Under the pieces are notes generated by a model. That model did not search any database and had not been told where the DNA came from. It was given only the letters and a program-made list of their open reading frames with translations. Both the position numbers and the translations under genes were made by a program. From Ochromonas danica (taxonomy: Eukaryota; Sar; Chrysophyceae; Chromulinales; Chromulinaceae), in NCBI GenBank assembly GCA_015146655.1, contig VKHL01000026.1:184512-248511 (forward strand): 64,000 nt of DNA, given 5' to 3'. The first letter of the stretch is position 1. The number at the start of each line of letters is the position of its first letter. Positions 47,117 through 57,296 of the stretch are shown here, piece after piece.

Positions 47117-47432
47117 AGAAGGAGAAGAAGAGCAATAGAGCAAGTGCTGTAGCCTAGACTAGCTGCTTCTATTACCCTCAAGATAATCTACAGTACACTC
47201 GTTACTTCTAGCAATTATAGCTATCACACAATCTCTCTCTGTTAGTAAAGCATGGATGGTCTGTTATGGCTAGACTAGACTAGATTCGATTTTATGCTGT
47301 TGCTTTCCATTCCCTCACCATTCGCACGAATGCACTATTACAGAATATCATCAATATTGATATCATAACATGGTACACGATATGACGGTCAATCTCCATG
47401 CATTGAACAAAACAAAGACCAACAAGAAGAAG
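47117..47432. other. Convergent intergenic region, hemE / pdxT
   Basis: 316 bp between two stop codons. Contains short CTAGACTAGACTAG words; no gene seen. Confidence 0.4.
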
Positions 47433-48531
47433 TCATTCTAACCTGTGCCATCTCACATCTGATGTGAGCTCAGGGTGGAAGGCTGTGGCCAAAATGCTGT
47501 CTTGTTTCACCGCCACGATGACCTGAATGTCGCCGCTAGCTTCCTCCTCGGAAAGAGAGAGAAGTCTGCGCACCTCTGCTTGAGCACTGACATGAGGCTT
47601 GGCTGCTATGGTAGCCAAGACTTGAACATGAGATCCCGCCTAATAAGATTCACATACAATAAACCAACCATATGATTAATGTCTTTACCATAGCAGATTA
47701 TGCATGATGGATTATTGTTTTACAGTACCTTGAGAATAGCAGGTGCTCGTATGAAAACTGCATCAAAGGCAATGCCGCCATCAACCTCCTCTTGGAAGAA
47801 TGGATGAGAGAGTTCTACTTTCATCTCTCGACTATAGATCTAGTCAGTAGACAAGAAAAGGATGAGTTCATCCAGTAGTTAGACTAGTGAATATTTGGTC
47901 ATGGGCAAGAAGGAGAAGAAGAAGAGCGAAACCTGTGAGCCGAAGAAATTGCGGCAAACAAAGACATCCAAGCCACCTACAAGACTTTGTCCACCTTCTG
48001 CTTGCTTGATCGCATGATCTGATAGAAGGATCATGCCAGCACAGGTGCCCCAGATCTGACGATAAGCACAGTATGACATACAGTATGACATACAGTATGA
48101 CATATTAGTGTGAGTGCACTGGTAAGTGGTAAGAGGTAAGAGGTGGTGCTGACTCACTGGCTTCTTTGCTTGTACCCAAGCTTTCAACTGAGGAAACAAC
48201 CCACATTGTTCTCCTACAATCGCCATGGTAGTACTTTCCTAGACAGTTCACCACCACATCAGAGGGGAAGAAGCATATAGAATGAATGACAGTGATAAAG
48301 ACTCACCCCTCCTGGTAGGATAAGACCATCAACACCCGCCAGATCTTCAGGCATTCTGATCTAAGTGCATGGTAATTGGACTGGTCAAATTGACTGACTG
48401 ATGACTCACTAACTGTCACAAGGACCTATCGCACGCACCTCCTTGGCTTCACACCCCAGACGTTGAATCATAACCATATGCTCTTCCACTGCACCTTGCA
48501 ATGCTAGCACTCCGATCTTCAATGAAGTCAT
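47433..48531 (-). CDS. pdxT: PdxT/Pdx2 glutaminase subunit of PLP synthase
   Basis: Six exons (48531-48439, 48360-48307, 48238-48158, 48055-47933, 47839-47729, 47639-47433) give 222 residues. It begins [16 protein letters not shown], typical of Pdx2, with GLILPGGEST, the nucleophile Cys in [10 protein letters not shown] and the His-Glu pair in FHPELTSD. It releases ammonia from glutamine and feeds it to Pdx1 to make pyridoxal 5'-phosphate. One donor (GTTTCG at 47932) is atypical at positions 3-6. The third intron holds a 12-bp tandem repeat. The Pdx1 partner is not in this window. Confidence 0.93.
48068..48103. repeat. 12-bp tandem repeat, three units, in pdxT intron
   Basis: Three exact copies of ACAGTATGACAT lie in the third pdxT intron, just upstream (in the sense of the gene, before exon 4) of the acceptor. 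Confidence 0.9.
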
Positions 48532-48607
48532 CTCTATCCCTCACTCCTACACCTAGGTCGTTAAACTAATTGTTCTAAACAGTGGAAAGCATGTTCCTAA
48601 GGTGCAC

Positions 48608-48637
48608 TTTCAGGAAGAGATTTGGCGGTCTGGTTTA
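48608..48637 (+). repeat. 30-bp direct repeat, left copy
   Basis: Identical in orientation and sequence to 53873-53902 (starts TTTCAGGAAGAGATTTGG). The copies lie just upstream of pdxT and cyclophilin, respectively, and flank the accessory block. Confidence 0.9.
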
Positions 48638-48674
48638 CACGGCAAACTCGCCCCACTCAGAGCCCTGGTACAAA

Positions 48675-48780
48675 ATTTTCGTTTTCGGTTTTCGGAGTTG
48701 TGATAACTCGGAGTTGAATGTCTGTTATAACTCGCTTTTTATGACTTTTCTTCAGGATTTTCGTTTTCGGTTTTCGGAGT
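48675..48780 (+). repeat. 24-bp direct repeat pair
   Basis: The 24-bp word ATTTTCGTTTTCGGTTTTCG(GAGT) occurs at 48675-48698 and again at 48757-48780 in the same orientation, in non-coding sequence beside the left inverted-repeat arm. Confidence 0.9.
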
Positions 48781-48913
48781 CTGCTGATGACCATCCCGAA
48801 AAGACCATTTATGCTGCCAAAAAACAGACTTTTTCCCAACGAAAACGAAAAAAATGTTACAGGGCCAAACTGCTGTCTGGGTGTTCTCTGGTGTTGAATC
48901 GGTAATAGAGTAC

Positions 48914-49271
48914 AGTACCCTGGCGGTTGTGATCATGTATGTCCACAATTGGAAAACCTTTAAAAAGCAGTTCAATAAACTCAGGTCGGTCGACTGATAT
49001 TTCTTTCTTTTTTTCTTTCGACGGCATGCCATGGATCCGTTAGAAAGGAGGAGGAAGAAGATGAAGTAGCAATAGTAGTAGTAGTGGTAGTATTAGAGTT
49101 ATTTACAGCATTTAAAGTAGCATCGCTAGCACTATTATTGAGAGAGAAAGAGGATAGGATATTGTCGAATCGATTTGTGCTGTTGACTTCGACCCACTGT
49201 TGTCCATGAGGAATCAGCAAAGAGAGAATTACTACTGAAAAAGAGAGGATGGGGTTGAAGAATGAAAAGAA
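48914..49271 (-). mobile_element. Left arm of 358-bp inverted repeat (transposase fragment)
   Basis: This arm is the reverse complement of 52911-53268; five lines compared by eye showed no mismatch. On the minus strand it reads part of the piggyBac-like coding region seen intact on the right (EKKKEISVDRPEFIEL, then VDIHDHNRQG), cut off at AGGGTACT. Beyond that point only weak similarity to the right copy continues. Confidence 0.85.
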
Positions 49272-49462
49272 TTTCTCGTTCACAAAAGAAAAAAAGCAAC
49301 ATCCACATGTTCATCAATGAACCTCATCAACGAAGGGTCGCGATCTATCATAATCCTTGACTGGTTTGCGATGAACGTGCCCACTTGTGATCAACCCATA
49401 AACTTTTCCCCGTATTTTAGGATTCCTCCAACAGTTCCTTCTTTCCAGGGAGAACCAGAAGT

Positions 49463-50215
49463 TCAAAACCCTTCTTCATTGGACGCAATTACATCTCTCA
49501 CAGGGACTCCTTTGATTTCAACCAGATCAACCGGAAGCAAACCCTCGCAGTTTGAAGCGCGCAATTGATCGCTGACAGTTACGATTCGATCATTGACTTT
49601 CTCAACGTAATCTTCAGTAACTTCAACTACTATTGGCAAGCTCTTCTTTTGCGATTTTATCGCTCCAAAGTAGTGCATATTACAATATCTCTCTGGTGGG
49701 ATAACTTCATCGAGAATATTCCAAATGAATCCTTTCACATCATCCCGCAGCGACATAAAACTCATTGATCTTGATAAATCATCTTTGTCTTCCAAGTCAC
49801 TCGGCCAATCCATTGTTGATTGGCCACAAAAATTGGGAAGGCGAACTCCCAGTCCAAACTTCTTTCGAAACACAGAGATCTCTCTCAGTAAATGAACAAT
49901 CCATCTGCGCTGTTTGACTTTAATAAAATGAGAATTGGGACATTGTAGCTCAACAATCAGTTTTTTGAGTAGTTCTTCGTCGATATCAAAGCTCGGGGTA
50001 CGAAGTTCACTCCAAATTTCAGGTTTCTTCAACAGCGCCTCCAAAATATGTATTGATAACGATCGAAATGCTTTTGGCCAATACACTTTGGATAAACGAA
50101 GCTCATCCTTATAAAACAGGGTCAATGCCTTTTCAATTTCCGCATCGATTCCAAATTTGATGCTGCTCAAATTGAGAACATGTTCTTCTTTCACGGTGTC
50201 AGCTTTCTTCGCCAT
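49463..50215 (-). CDS. Orphan protein, 250 residues
   Basis: Single frame from the ATG at 50215, inside the inverted-repeat block. The sequence is soluble-looking and mixed charged/hydrophobic (SLSIHILEALLKKPEIW, RRWIVHLLREISVFRKKFGLG), with no signal peptide, membrane helix or motif I recognise. The frame stays open for 753 bp in a balanced-composition region, which supports real coding, but conservation is untested. It ends ASNEEGF-stop. It could be cargo of the surrounding element or a fast-evolving host gene. Confidence 0.55.
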   Translation of the reverse strand: MAKKADTVKEEHVLNLSSIKFGIDAEIEKALTLFYKDELRLSKVYWPKAFRSLSIHILEALLKKPEIWSELRTPSFDIDEELLKKLIVELQCPNSHFIKVKQRRWIVHLLREISVFRKKFGLGVRLPNFCGQSTMDWPSDLEDKDDLSRSMSFMSLRDDVKGFIWNILDEVIPPERYCNMHYFGAIKSQKKSLPIVVEVTEDYVEKVNDRIVTVSDQLRASNCEGLLPVDLVEIKGVPVRDVIASNEEGF

Positions 50216-50560
50216 ATCCTATATAGTAGCTTCAATTTCCTGTACAAAATTTGAATCGTGACAAAGCACTTGAAATGTTTCTGCTGGGGTGCTTGAAATG
50301 ATTTTAGTTTGTCATTATCATGCTCTGCAAGGGATTTCCGCCTTATGAAGTAAAGGCCTTTCGTATTTCGGGATTTTCGTGACGATAAAACGCGTTTCTA
50401 CTTTTGTAGACTGTGACAACTCTTTCCTTTTCTCAATCAATAATCCAAGAAAATAATTAAATAATTCACTGATATCAGCTAATCAGTCAAATATCATTTA
50501 GTATTATAAGAGTATAATTATAATTATCTGCTGTTATTTAATAGTTATTGTTGAGAAGTG
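50216..50560. other. Divergent intergenic region within accessory block
   Basis: 345 bp between the orphan and the F-box/LRR gene. AT-rich toward the right (TTATAATTATAATTATC near 50510). No feature recognised. Confidence 0.35.
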
Positions 50561-52183
50561 ATGAGTGTTGTCTTGCAATTACCTGAAGATATTCTTCATA
50601 GCCTATGTTCAGAATGGTTGGAATGGAAGGATTTGTCTATGTTAGATATAGCCTGTGTGGAGAAGAGTGAACGAGAATAGTGGTTGACTTCTTTGACTGA
50701 TCTTCGGATGACTCAACCATTCGCAACGAAAAATATATGGTCGAATAATCAGATGAGGATATTCTATAAATGGATGAGAAGTCGTAGAGTGTTTTGCGTG
50801 GAAGGCTTTGTTGTAATGCTAGATAACTTAGAAGATCTTGTAGGAGGGTTATTAGACATGGAATCCTACTGTCCCACTCTTCGCTCTATTGAGATATATA
50901 CAGGGGGTCGTAATAACAACATTGATCAAGTGGAGAATAATCTCTCTGTCTTTTTGAGTCACTGCCATAATCTACAGGGAGTGACAGTAAGAATGGATGA
51001 CATGGATGGATATTCTGAGTGTTACAGTTATCCTGTCATGTCAGTGTTGGTAGAGAAGTTAAGAGAGAATTCTCTGATCAAGATTTCTCTGCCGGGTTAT
51101 ATTGCAGATGATGAAATTGATGAGTTGGTGACCAATCTCCTCATAAAGCATGCGTCCAGCTTACAATGCCTCAATCTTTCTCGGGCAGACGGAATGGAAT
51201 TGATCACTTCCACCCTCAAAGAGAATAAAATTCAATTGAGGGTATTGAGTGTGGACATGGGGAGGGAAACTCCTAAGCTAATCCTTAATTTGATGTCTTA
51301 TCTCTCATCAACAGGAGGCTTGTTAGAAGATCTGAAGGTTGAGTACTTTATAAGGGAGTTCCATGATATTGATGATCTTGTGCTTTCAGCATCAAAATCT
51401 TGTCCAAAGTTGATTAGATTCCATTCTCGTGGAACATGCAGTGCAAAGAATCTGCGTCAACTCTTTGAACAGTGTCCAGATCTTCGAGATGTTAGCATTG
51501 AAGGAACTATGCAGACTGATGATTACGACGGTTTTTTGAGAGTAGATATTAAAGGCTCTAATGATGATTGGGCTGTTGCTTTATCTCATATATTGAAAAG
51601 AAGAAAATACAAGAATGTGGTTTTAAGACACAGAGAAGACTACTATCATCCAGTGGGAAATTTGAAGTCTATATTAGAACCTTACCAGATTGGGCTAGAC
51701 ATTGCCACCACAGAGACGGCATTAATTTCCATATTGCGGGATCTACCCCGTTTGAACATTTTACAGCTGAAGGAGGTCGTCAACATTCAGCACACTGATC
51801 CTGCTTTGTCAGCTAGTACAGAGCATGCGAATAGTTTGGCAAATCTGTTACCCGATTATGACAACCAGTGTGAGCGTAGCATTTCTGATGAGTTGCTTGG
51901 TGAGTTAATCAAGCATTGTCCGTCTCTGGATAGATTATTCGTCACCGGTTGTGGATTAGAGGTTATCATGGCAGCATTGAAGTACTCTAATCTTACCAGC
52001 GTGGATTTGGAAATGAACATGAAGGTATCTGAGGAAATGTTAGATAGTCTGCTACTAGATAAGAAGGTGAAGTGGCATTCTAAACTGGAAAGTGGATCTG
52101 TCGAAAACTACAGATTATGCTATAAGTTCAATAGTGTAGAGAGTTACTGGACTAAGCATCATAGTAGCGTTTGGTTTTTGTGA
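50561..52183 (+). pseudogene. F-box/LRR protein gene interrupted by an in-frame TAG
   Basis: From the ATG at 50561 the frame encodes an F-box-like helix (QLPEDILHSLCSEWLEW, then DIACVEKSERE), hits TAG at 50678-50680, and continues in the same frame without another stop to 52183. The rest has leucine-rich repeat spacing (LQCLNLSRADG, LRDVSIEGTM, LTSVDLEMN). Together this would be about 540 residues. F-box/LRR proteins pick substrates for SCF ubiquitin ligases. The single stop could be a recent nonsense change, a sequencing error, readthrough, or could mean that translation starts downstream at a later ATG (50708). No intron that removes the TAG was found. Confidence 0.65.
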
Positions 52184-52617
52184 TTGGCGGATTGATTTGA
52201 GGATGGATTGGTGGATTGCAGTAGTGCTTCTTCTTCTCTTGATTGTGTAGATGATGAAGTTACCATAACGAAGAAGAACAACGTTCAAAACAAGATTTCG
52301 ATTGTATAACGAGTTGTAATTCATAACGATGATTCTTTTGCTACTAGCTACTAGATTGGATAAAAAGTATGTGATGAAACATAGAGTTACATTTCCCGTT
52401 AGCTATGTTTTTATTTTAATAAAGGAAATCCAAAGTGAAGGTCCAACAAAATGTGACTGCTGGATGTTGAAGAAATTTGGTGAGGTCAAGTTCTCTCAAT
52501 AGTAGGATGATAAATTTTCTTCTTCGATCATGTTGTGTGCATTGAAACTTTGATTGAAAAATAGTAAATCAGGAAATGAATTTTTTTCGTGTTTCCCACC
52601 GTGTCGTCGGAAAAATT
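52184..52617. other. Intergenic region before transposase remnant
   Basis: 434 bp, AT-rich, without a recognised gene. Confidence 0.35.
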
Positions 52618-53744
52618 AAAAGGAGAATCGAGACTACATTGGTACTATCACCTCTATCAATGGTTCTGGAAAGACTCTGCGGATCACTGTTGAATGGGAC
52701 AATGGTTTGGGCAGCAGCAGCTACAGTTCCAGAGCCATTGATCCATATGTTGAGCCCAACTCTGTGGATATTCCGTCCGTCCAGCATGAGAATGCCAGTG
52801 AACATGAACAGGATGATAGCGAAGATGACTTTGACGAGCTTGATGCGGCAGAATTCGAATCTTCCCATGGCCAACCTGTACGCACTGGAAGGTATTCGAT
52901 CTTATTTGATTTCTTTTCATTCTTCAACCCCATCCTCTCTTTTTCAGTAGTAATTCTCTCTTTGCTGATTCCTCATGGACAACAGTGGGTCGAAGTCAAC
53001 AGCACAAATCGATTCGACAATATCCTATCCTCTTTCTCTCTCAATAATAGTGCTAGCGATGCTACTTTAAATGCTGTAAATAACTCTAATACTACCACTA
53101 CTACTACTATTGCTACTTCATCTTCTTCCTCCTCCTTTCTAACGGATCCATGGCATGCCGTCGAAAGAAAAAAAGAAAGAAATATCAGTCGACCGACCTG
53201 AGTTTATTGAACTGCTTTTTAAAGGTTTTCCAATTGTGGACATACATGATCACAACCGCCAGGGTACTCTAGCGATTGAACACTCTTGGAAGACAGAGTG
53301 TTGGAGGGAAAGAGCCTTTTCCACCGTCTGGGGAATGATTATCGTCGATTCATTCTTCTGCTTCCGCCACATCTTCCGCTCCAAACATCCAGAAGAAAAA
53401 GAAAACTGTCCAACCTTAATCGACTTTGCTAGGCAGATGATCTACGACAATGCAACAAGTGGGCAAGAAGATGAAGCAACGACATCAAACAGTGTGCTAG
53501 GCAAGCGTTCCATCGAATCCAGCGTTGAGTATCACCGCTTAACACCAACGAGCACTTTGGCGCGAGCAAAAGGAGGTTATCCGCAATTACGATGCACGAT
53601 CTGTAAAAAAGCAGACCCGGCTGTTTTGTATAAGAAGGATAATGTATCCAAGTGAGCTCTGTGTGACTGACTATCTTTCGCTGAAATCTTTTTCCCTTTT
53701 CATTCAAACTCTTTCAAATTTCTAGGCATTATACCTCTAAATGA
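52618..53744 (+). mobile_element. PiggyBac-like transposase remnant (N and C parts, DDE core missing)
   Basis: Frame one (from about 52618) reads IGTITSING, ITVEWDNG and a Ser/acidic stretch, like the small N-terminal domain of protist piggyBac-type transposases. After a likely donor at 52891 and low-complexity Thr/Ser sequence, a different frame (from 53155) reads RPEFIEL, VDIHDHNRQG, SWKTECW, FSTVWGMIIVDSF and FARQMIYD, which match the C-terminal part of such transposases (DxHD/NRQG, W-K-T-x-W, GMxxVDxF). A Cys pair CTICKK follows. A final intron (53652-53725) lets the frame end VSKHYTSK-stop. The catalytic Asp-rich middle is absent, so it should not transpose by itself. The exon structure between the two parts is unresolved. 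Confidence 0.55.
52911..53268 (+). repeat. Right arm of 358-bp inverted repeat
   Basis: Reverse complement of 48914-49271, equal in length and apparently perfect. The two arms enclose 3.6 kb holding the orphan and F-box/LRR genes. The repeat begins at TTCTTTTCATTC and ends at AGGGTACT inside the transposase-like frame. Confidence 0.9.
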
Positions 53745-53872
53745 GGCAATTATAATGACCATAACAAGTTACCAAAAATATTCCTTCGATCATTCAAAAA
53801 GAAGTAAAAATACTTAAAATCTACTGTCACATATTGTGGCAAGCGCGGGAAAGTAGACGGGAAGCATGCTCC

Positions 53873-53902
53873 TTTCAGGAAGAGATTTGGCGGTCTGGTT
53901 TA
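53873..53902 (+). repeat. 30-bp direct repeat, right copy
   Basis: Same sequence and orientation as 48608-48637. It lies about 115 bp upstream of the cyclophilin ATG. Confidence 0.9.
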
Positions 53903-54016
53903 GCTGTCTGGGTTAGTAAATCTGGGTGTCTAGACCCAGACTACCAGCTGTGTTTGGGATCTCCGCAGAGTGTTGAATTCGTTCATCCTAACTCCTTCCC
54001 AAGAGAGAAAAAAAAA

Positions 54017-54759
54017 ATGCTGTGGATTTCTGTTGCCCTTTTAGTCATTGTGGCTGTGTGTGCTAAGGAAGACTTGGAGAAGGTGACCAGCAAGGTCTTC
54101 TTTGATGTGGAAATTGGTGGCCAGGCTGCTGGTCGCATTATCATGGGTCTCTTTGGAGAGACTGTTCCCAAGACAGCAGAGAATTTCAGAGCTCTCTGTA
54201 CTGGAGAGAAAGGTGTTGGTTCAGTCTATAAGAAGCCTTTGCACTTCCAAGGCTCTTCTTTCCATCGCATTATTCCCAAATTCATGATCCAAGGTGGTGA
54301 TTTCACACATGGCACTGGTGTTGGTGGTGAATCTATCTATGGTGGAAGATTTAATGGTAAGACTTCTGTTCGTTCTTTCCTTGACTATAGTATAACTATA
54401 ACGTGATGGTTATGGCCTACTGACTTCAATAGACGAGAACTTCAAGATCAAGCACAAGAGGCCTGGATACTTGAGCATGGCCAATGCTGGACCTAACACA
54501 CAAGGCTCTCAGTTCTTCATCACTACTGTGGAGACCCCTTGGCTTGATGGTATGTCAGTATAATATTCTATTGTTGTATGGGTTTTCTGACAAGCAATCT
54601 TTATTTTGGTTTTGCTTCTTCTTCTCAGGCAAGCATGTCATCTTCGGCAAGGTGTTGGAGGGATATGATGTGGTGAAGGCGATTGAGGCAGTTGGTTCTC
54701 AGTCTGGCAGACCTTCTAAGCAAGTGCGCATTGTCACCTCTGGAGAGTTGTCGGATTAA
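54017..54759 (+). CDS. Secretory cyclophilin B-type peptidyl-prolyl isomerase
   Basis: Three exons (54017-54356, 54433-54549, 54629-54759) give 195 residues. A signal peptide ([14 protein letters not shown]) precedes a complete cyclophilin domain: [15 protein letters not shown] with the catalytic Arg, [13 protein letters not shown], and [14 protein letters not shown] with the CsA-site Trp and His. It catalyses proline isomerisation during folding in the ER. It ends GELSD rather than a KDEL-type signal, like many ER cyclophilins. The ATG is preceded by an A-run and is the first in frame. Confidence 0.95.
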
Positions 54760-54954
54760 GAAAGTTGTCAGAGTTGGCAGTTCAAGAGATTATCTTGAAA
54801 TATGAGAGAAAATTAACTCTTTGAATGGAAACTGGAAACTCAATCAATCATAAACGCTCACACACAAAACACGCACTTCTAACAAACACATCTATTTACA
54901 ATTCCATAGACAACATTGATAAAGCACACATACCCAAGAGGAAGAAGCGATAAC

Positions 54955-56249
54955 CTAGGAGGACTGGGATAGAGATGAGACAGAAACTATGCTGGCTCCT
55001 TCTTGTTGACCACCTCCTGGTCCTAAACCAAATCCTTGCTCTGCTTGGAGTGTTGTTAGACTATCATCAGCACTCGCTTGATTAGTGGACAACAGTGCCG
55101 CTGGAGTTAGCTTAGCGCTGGACTTACGATTGCGCACACGTTGTTTTTCGATCTTTTCAGGGGTCATATTTTTGATTCGATTTCGAGCCCGTTGACGTTC
55201 AATCTGCTCCGCAGTCATATTAGCTACACGATTTCTTGCACGTTGTCGTTCAATTTTCTCTGGGGTCATGTTCTCAATTCGATTCCTGGCTCGTTGCTTT
55301 TCAATTTGATCCAATGTCATATTAGCAACACGATTGCGATTGCGTTGTCGTTCAATTTGTTCTGTTGACATATTTGATATTCGATGCTTTGCACGATGTC
55401 TTTCAACACGATCCTCTATTATATTATTACTCCCTGGCACTACATGCGTCTTGAGCATATTAGCTCCATTAAGAGCCATCATCCCATTTAATTGTTGTAG
55501 AGTTGGTTCTTCTCTTGCGAATAGAGACGGAAAAGAAGGTGGTGGTATTGGTTGAATCTCTTTCTTTACTGCAATCTTCTCTATCATATTGATGTCTTGT
55601 TGCAAAAGAATGTCGGTATCTATGAAAGCTGCGGGATCGAAGAGCTCGTCATTTGTCACGACGCTGCCTTGGGTTGCCTCTGCTTCTGCCTCTACCTGTG
55701 CATGTTGTTGTGGTTGTTGTGGTGGTGGTGGAACAGGATGGGCTACTGGTTCTCTCCCTGACTGATCAAGGATGATCACCCCTACCGATTCTCGTGCTGC
55801 TACTGCTGGTTCAGAGTGTTGTAGCTTGCAAGATGTGTACGGTGGTGGTGGCGGTGGTAGATGTGCACAGTCCCTCTTCCTGCGCTCTCTAATAATAATA
55901 TACACAGTGGGATACAGTGTGATGTTAGTGATGAGTATCACCCAACTACATGTACAATGATCAGCAATAGTTGAATCATCACACACCTCTGTCGATGTTG
56001 TAACTCAGCTTGTATTTGTTGTACAGGAAGGAAGACCACAGCATCCTCATCATCATCCTCATTCATACCTATAACAAGACAGATTCTCTTCAGATGATGG
56101 TCATAGTCATGAATAGAGGACTGACCTGCTGTCATAGCCCTCACACTCCAAGGTGACACTTTCGCTGTCACTTCTCTTTCTTCCTTCCTCTCTCTCACCC
56201 TATTATTGGCTGAGGAGCCAGCACCATACGATCCCAGCTCAGCCTCCAT
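54955..56249 (-). CDS. Protein with basic 17-residue tandem repeats
   Basis: Three exons (56249-56126, 56068-55987, 55888-54955) join to 379 residues. After an acidic and Pro/Gln-rich N-terminal half, residues ~235-325 contain six tandem 17-residue units with core ERQRARNRxxNMTxEQI. Arg-rich helix alternates with a conserved NMT turn. This spacing resembles neither bZIP nor the 23-residue STPR repeat, although the Arg-rich sets suggest binding to nucleic acid. The N-terminal acidic/Gln/Pro sequence would suit an activator. Function unknown. It is tail-to-tail with cyclophilin and head-to-head with the GST gene. Confidence 0.7.
55126..55421 (-). repeat. 51-bp coding tandem repeat (about 5-6 units)
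   Basis: On the plus strand a 51-bp unit containing GTTGACGTTCAATCTG/GTTGTCGTTCAATTT recurs about every 51 bp, encoding the 17-residue repeats. Units differ at many synonymous sites, so the array is not recent. Confidence 0.8.
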
Positions 56250-56474
56250 CTCCAGGCAAGAAAATAACGGAGGAGTGAGACAAGGACTTCAGAGTGAATC
56301 AACAACTGATTAGCCAAGTGGTCGATTTCGGTGACGAGGAAGAGACGGAGCAGGAGGAGGGAGGACTTCTTGAATAAAACGCGTTTTTCCTTCTCCCTCA
56401 GTGGAACAGCTTCAGCAGGAAGAAGAAGTGGTAAGTTAGCATTGAAAACAAATCTAGACTATTACACTATTAGC

Positions 56475-57296
56475 ATGGTCTTATCTTGCTATATTGGTAT
56501 CTTACTTCTCTCCGTGCTTTCTCTATCTCAAGCAATGAGAGACGTTCTCTTTGATGCACCTGTCTCTAATCATGGAGCAAGAGTACGCATGATCATTCGC
56601 TCCAAACAATTAAGAGATCGAATAGAGATTAAGACACCTGATACCTTAGGTGGACTAAAATCAGCAGAATATCTTTCTTTGAATAGTCAAGGCAAGATGC
56701 CTCTCTATGTCCTAGCAGAGAGTAACTATGCCATCGCTGAGTCAGATACTATTAGCAGGTACATACTCGATCACTATGCTGACTACCCACCTTCATTCCA
56801 ACCTAGACATATCCTACAACGTACTTTAAGTAATCAAATTTGTCGTTTCCATGATCTCTATATTACTCCTATTCAAGGATGTATGTATAAGCCCCCAGGG
56901 TGGATCTATGGTACACAAGGTACAGACCGTAGTGCAGCCTTGAGAGAGTTGAAAAGACAACTTCTCAACATTGAAAACCTACTTACTACCTTTGCTACTA
57001 CTTATCCTGACTTGGGTAAAGGAGAGTTTCTGTGTGGTGAAGAGATGAGTTTGGCGGATGTCACCCTCTTCCCAACCTTCGTCTTCTGCCAGACCCTCTT
57101 GCCTCGCTACTTCAATATACCTGAGGAAGAGTTTACGGGACCTAAGTTAAGAAAATGGTGGAGGTTTATGTGTGAGACGCAGTCTGTAGCCCAGGAAGTG
57201 AAGGCGGAGATGTTGGGGGCGGTGGAGAAGTGGATTGCCAGTGGCCGCTTCGATGCTATTGTCCAGGAAATGAGGGAAGAATACGTGACTGACTGA
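56475..57296 (+). CDS. Glutathione S-transferase-like protein with signal peptide
   Basis: Single exon, 273 residues from the ATG at 56475; the frame extends upstream, but this start exposes a signal peptide (CYIGILLLSVLSLSQA). The thioredoxin-like half starts LFDAPVSNHGARVRM and contains GKMPLYVL with the cis-Pro and AESDTISRYIL, the Glu-Ser glutathione-binding pair. The helical C-terminal half has LCGEEMSLADVTLFP, the conserved N-capping box. It may conjugate or reduce with glutathione in the secretory path or plastid; the residue after the predicted cleavage site is Met, so plastid targeting is not supported. No introns in the coding part. Confidence 0.85.
   Translation: MVLSCYIGILLLSVLSLSQAMRDVLFDAPVSNHGARVRMIIRSKQLRDRIEIKTPDTLGGLKSAEYLSLNSQGKMPLYVLAESNYAIAESDTISRYILDHYADYPPSFQPRHILQRTLSNQICRFHDLYITPIQGCMYKPPGWIYGTQGTDRSAALRELKRQLLNIENLLTTFATTYPDLGKGEFLCGEEMSLADVTLFPTFVFCQTLLPRYFNIPEEEFTGPKLRKWWRFMCETQSVAQEVKAEMLGAVEKWIASGRFDAIVQEMREEYVTD

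Noticed and set aside
48068-48103. CRISPR-like short repeats
   Set aside because: Only three contiguous 12-bp units without spacers, inside an intron; a simple tandem repeat.
48582-48905. Plus-strand 107-residue frame next to pdxT
   Set aside because: It is built on two 24-bp direct repeats and does not resemble a protein; it is probably non-coding.
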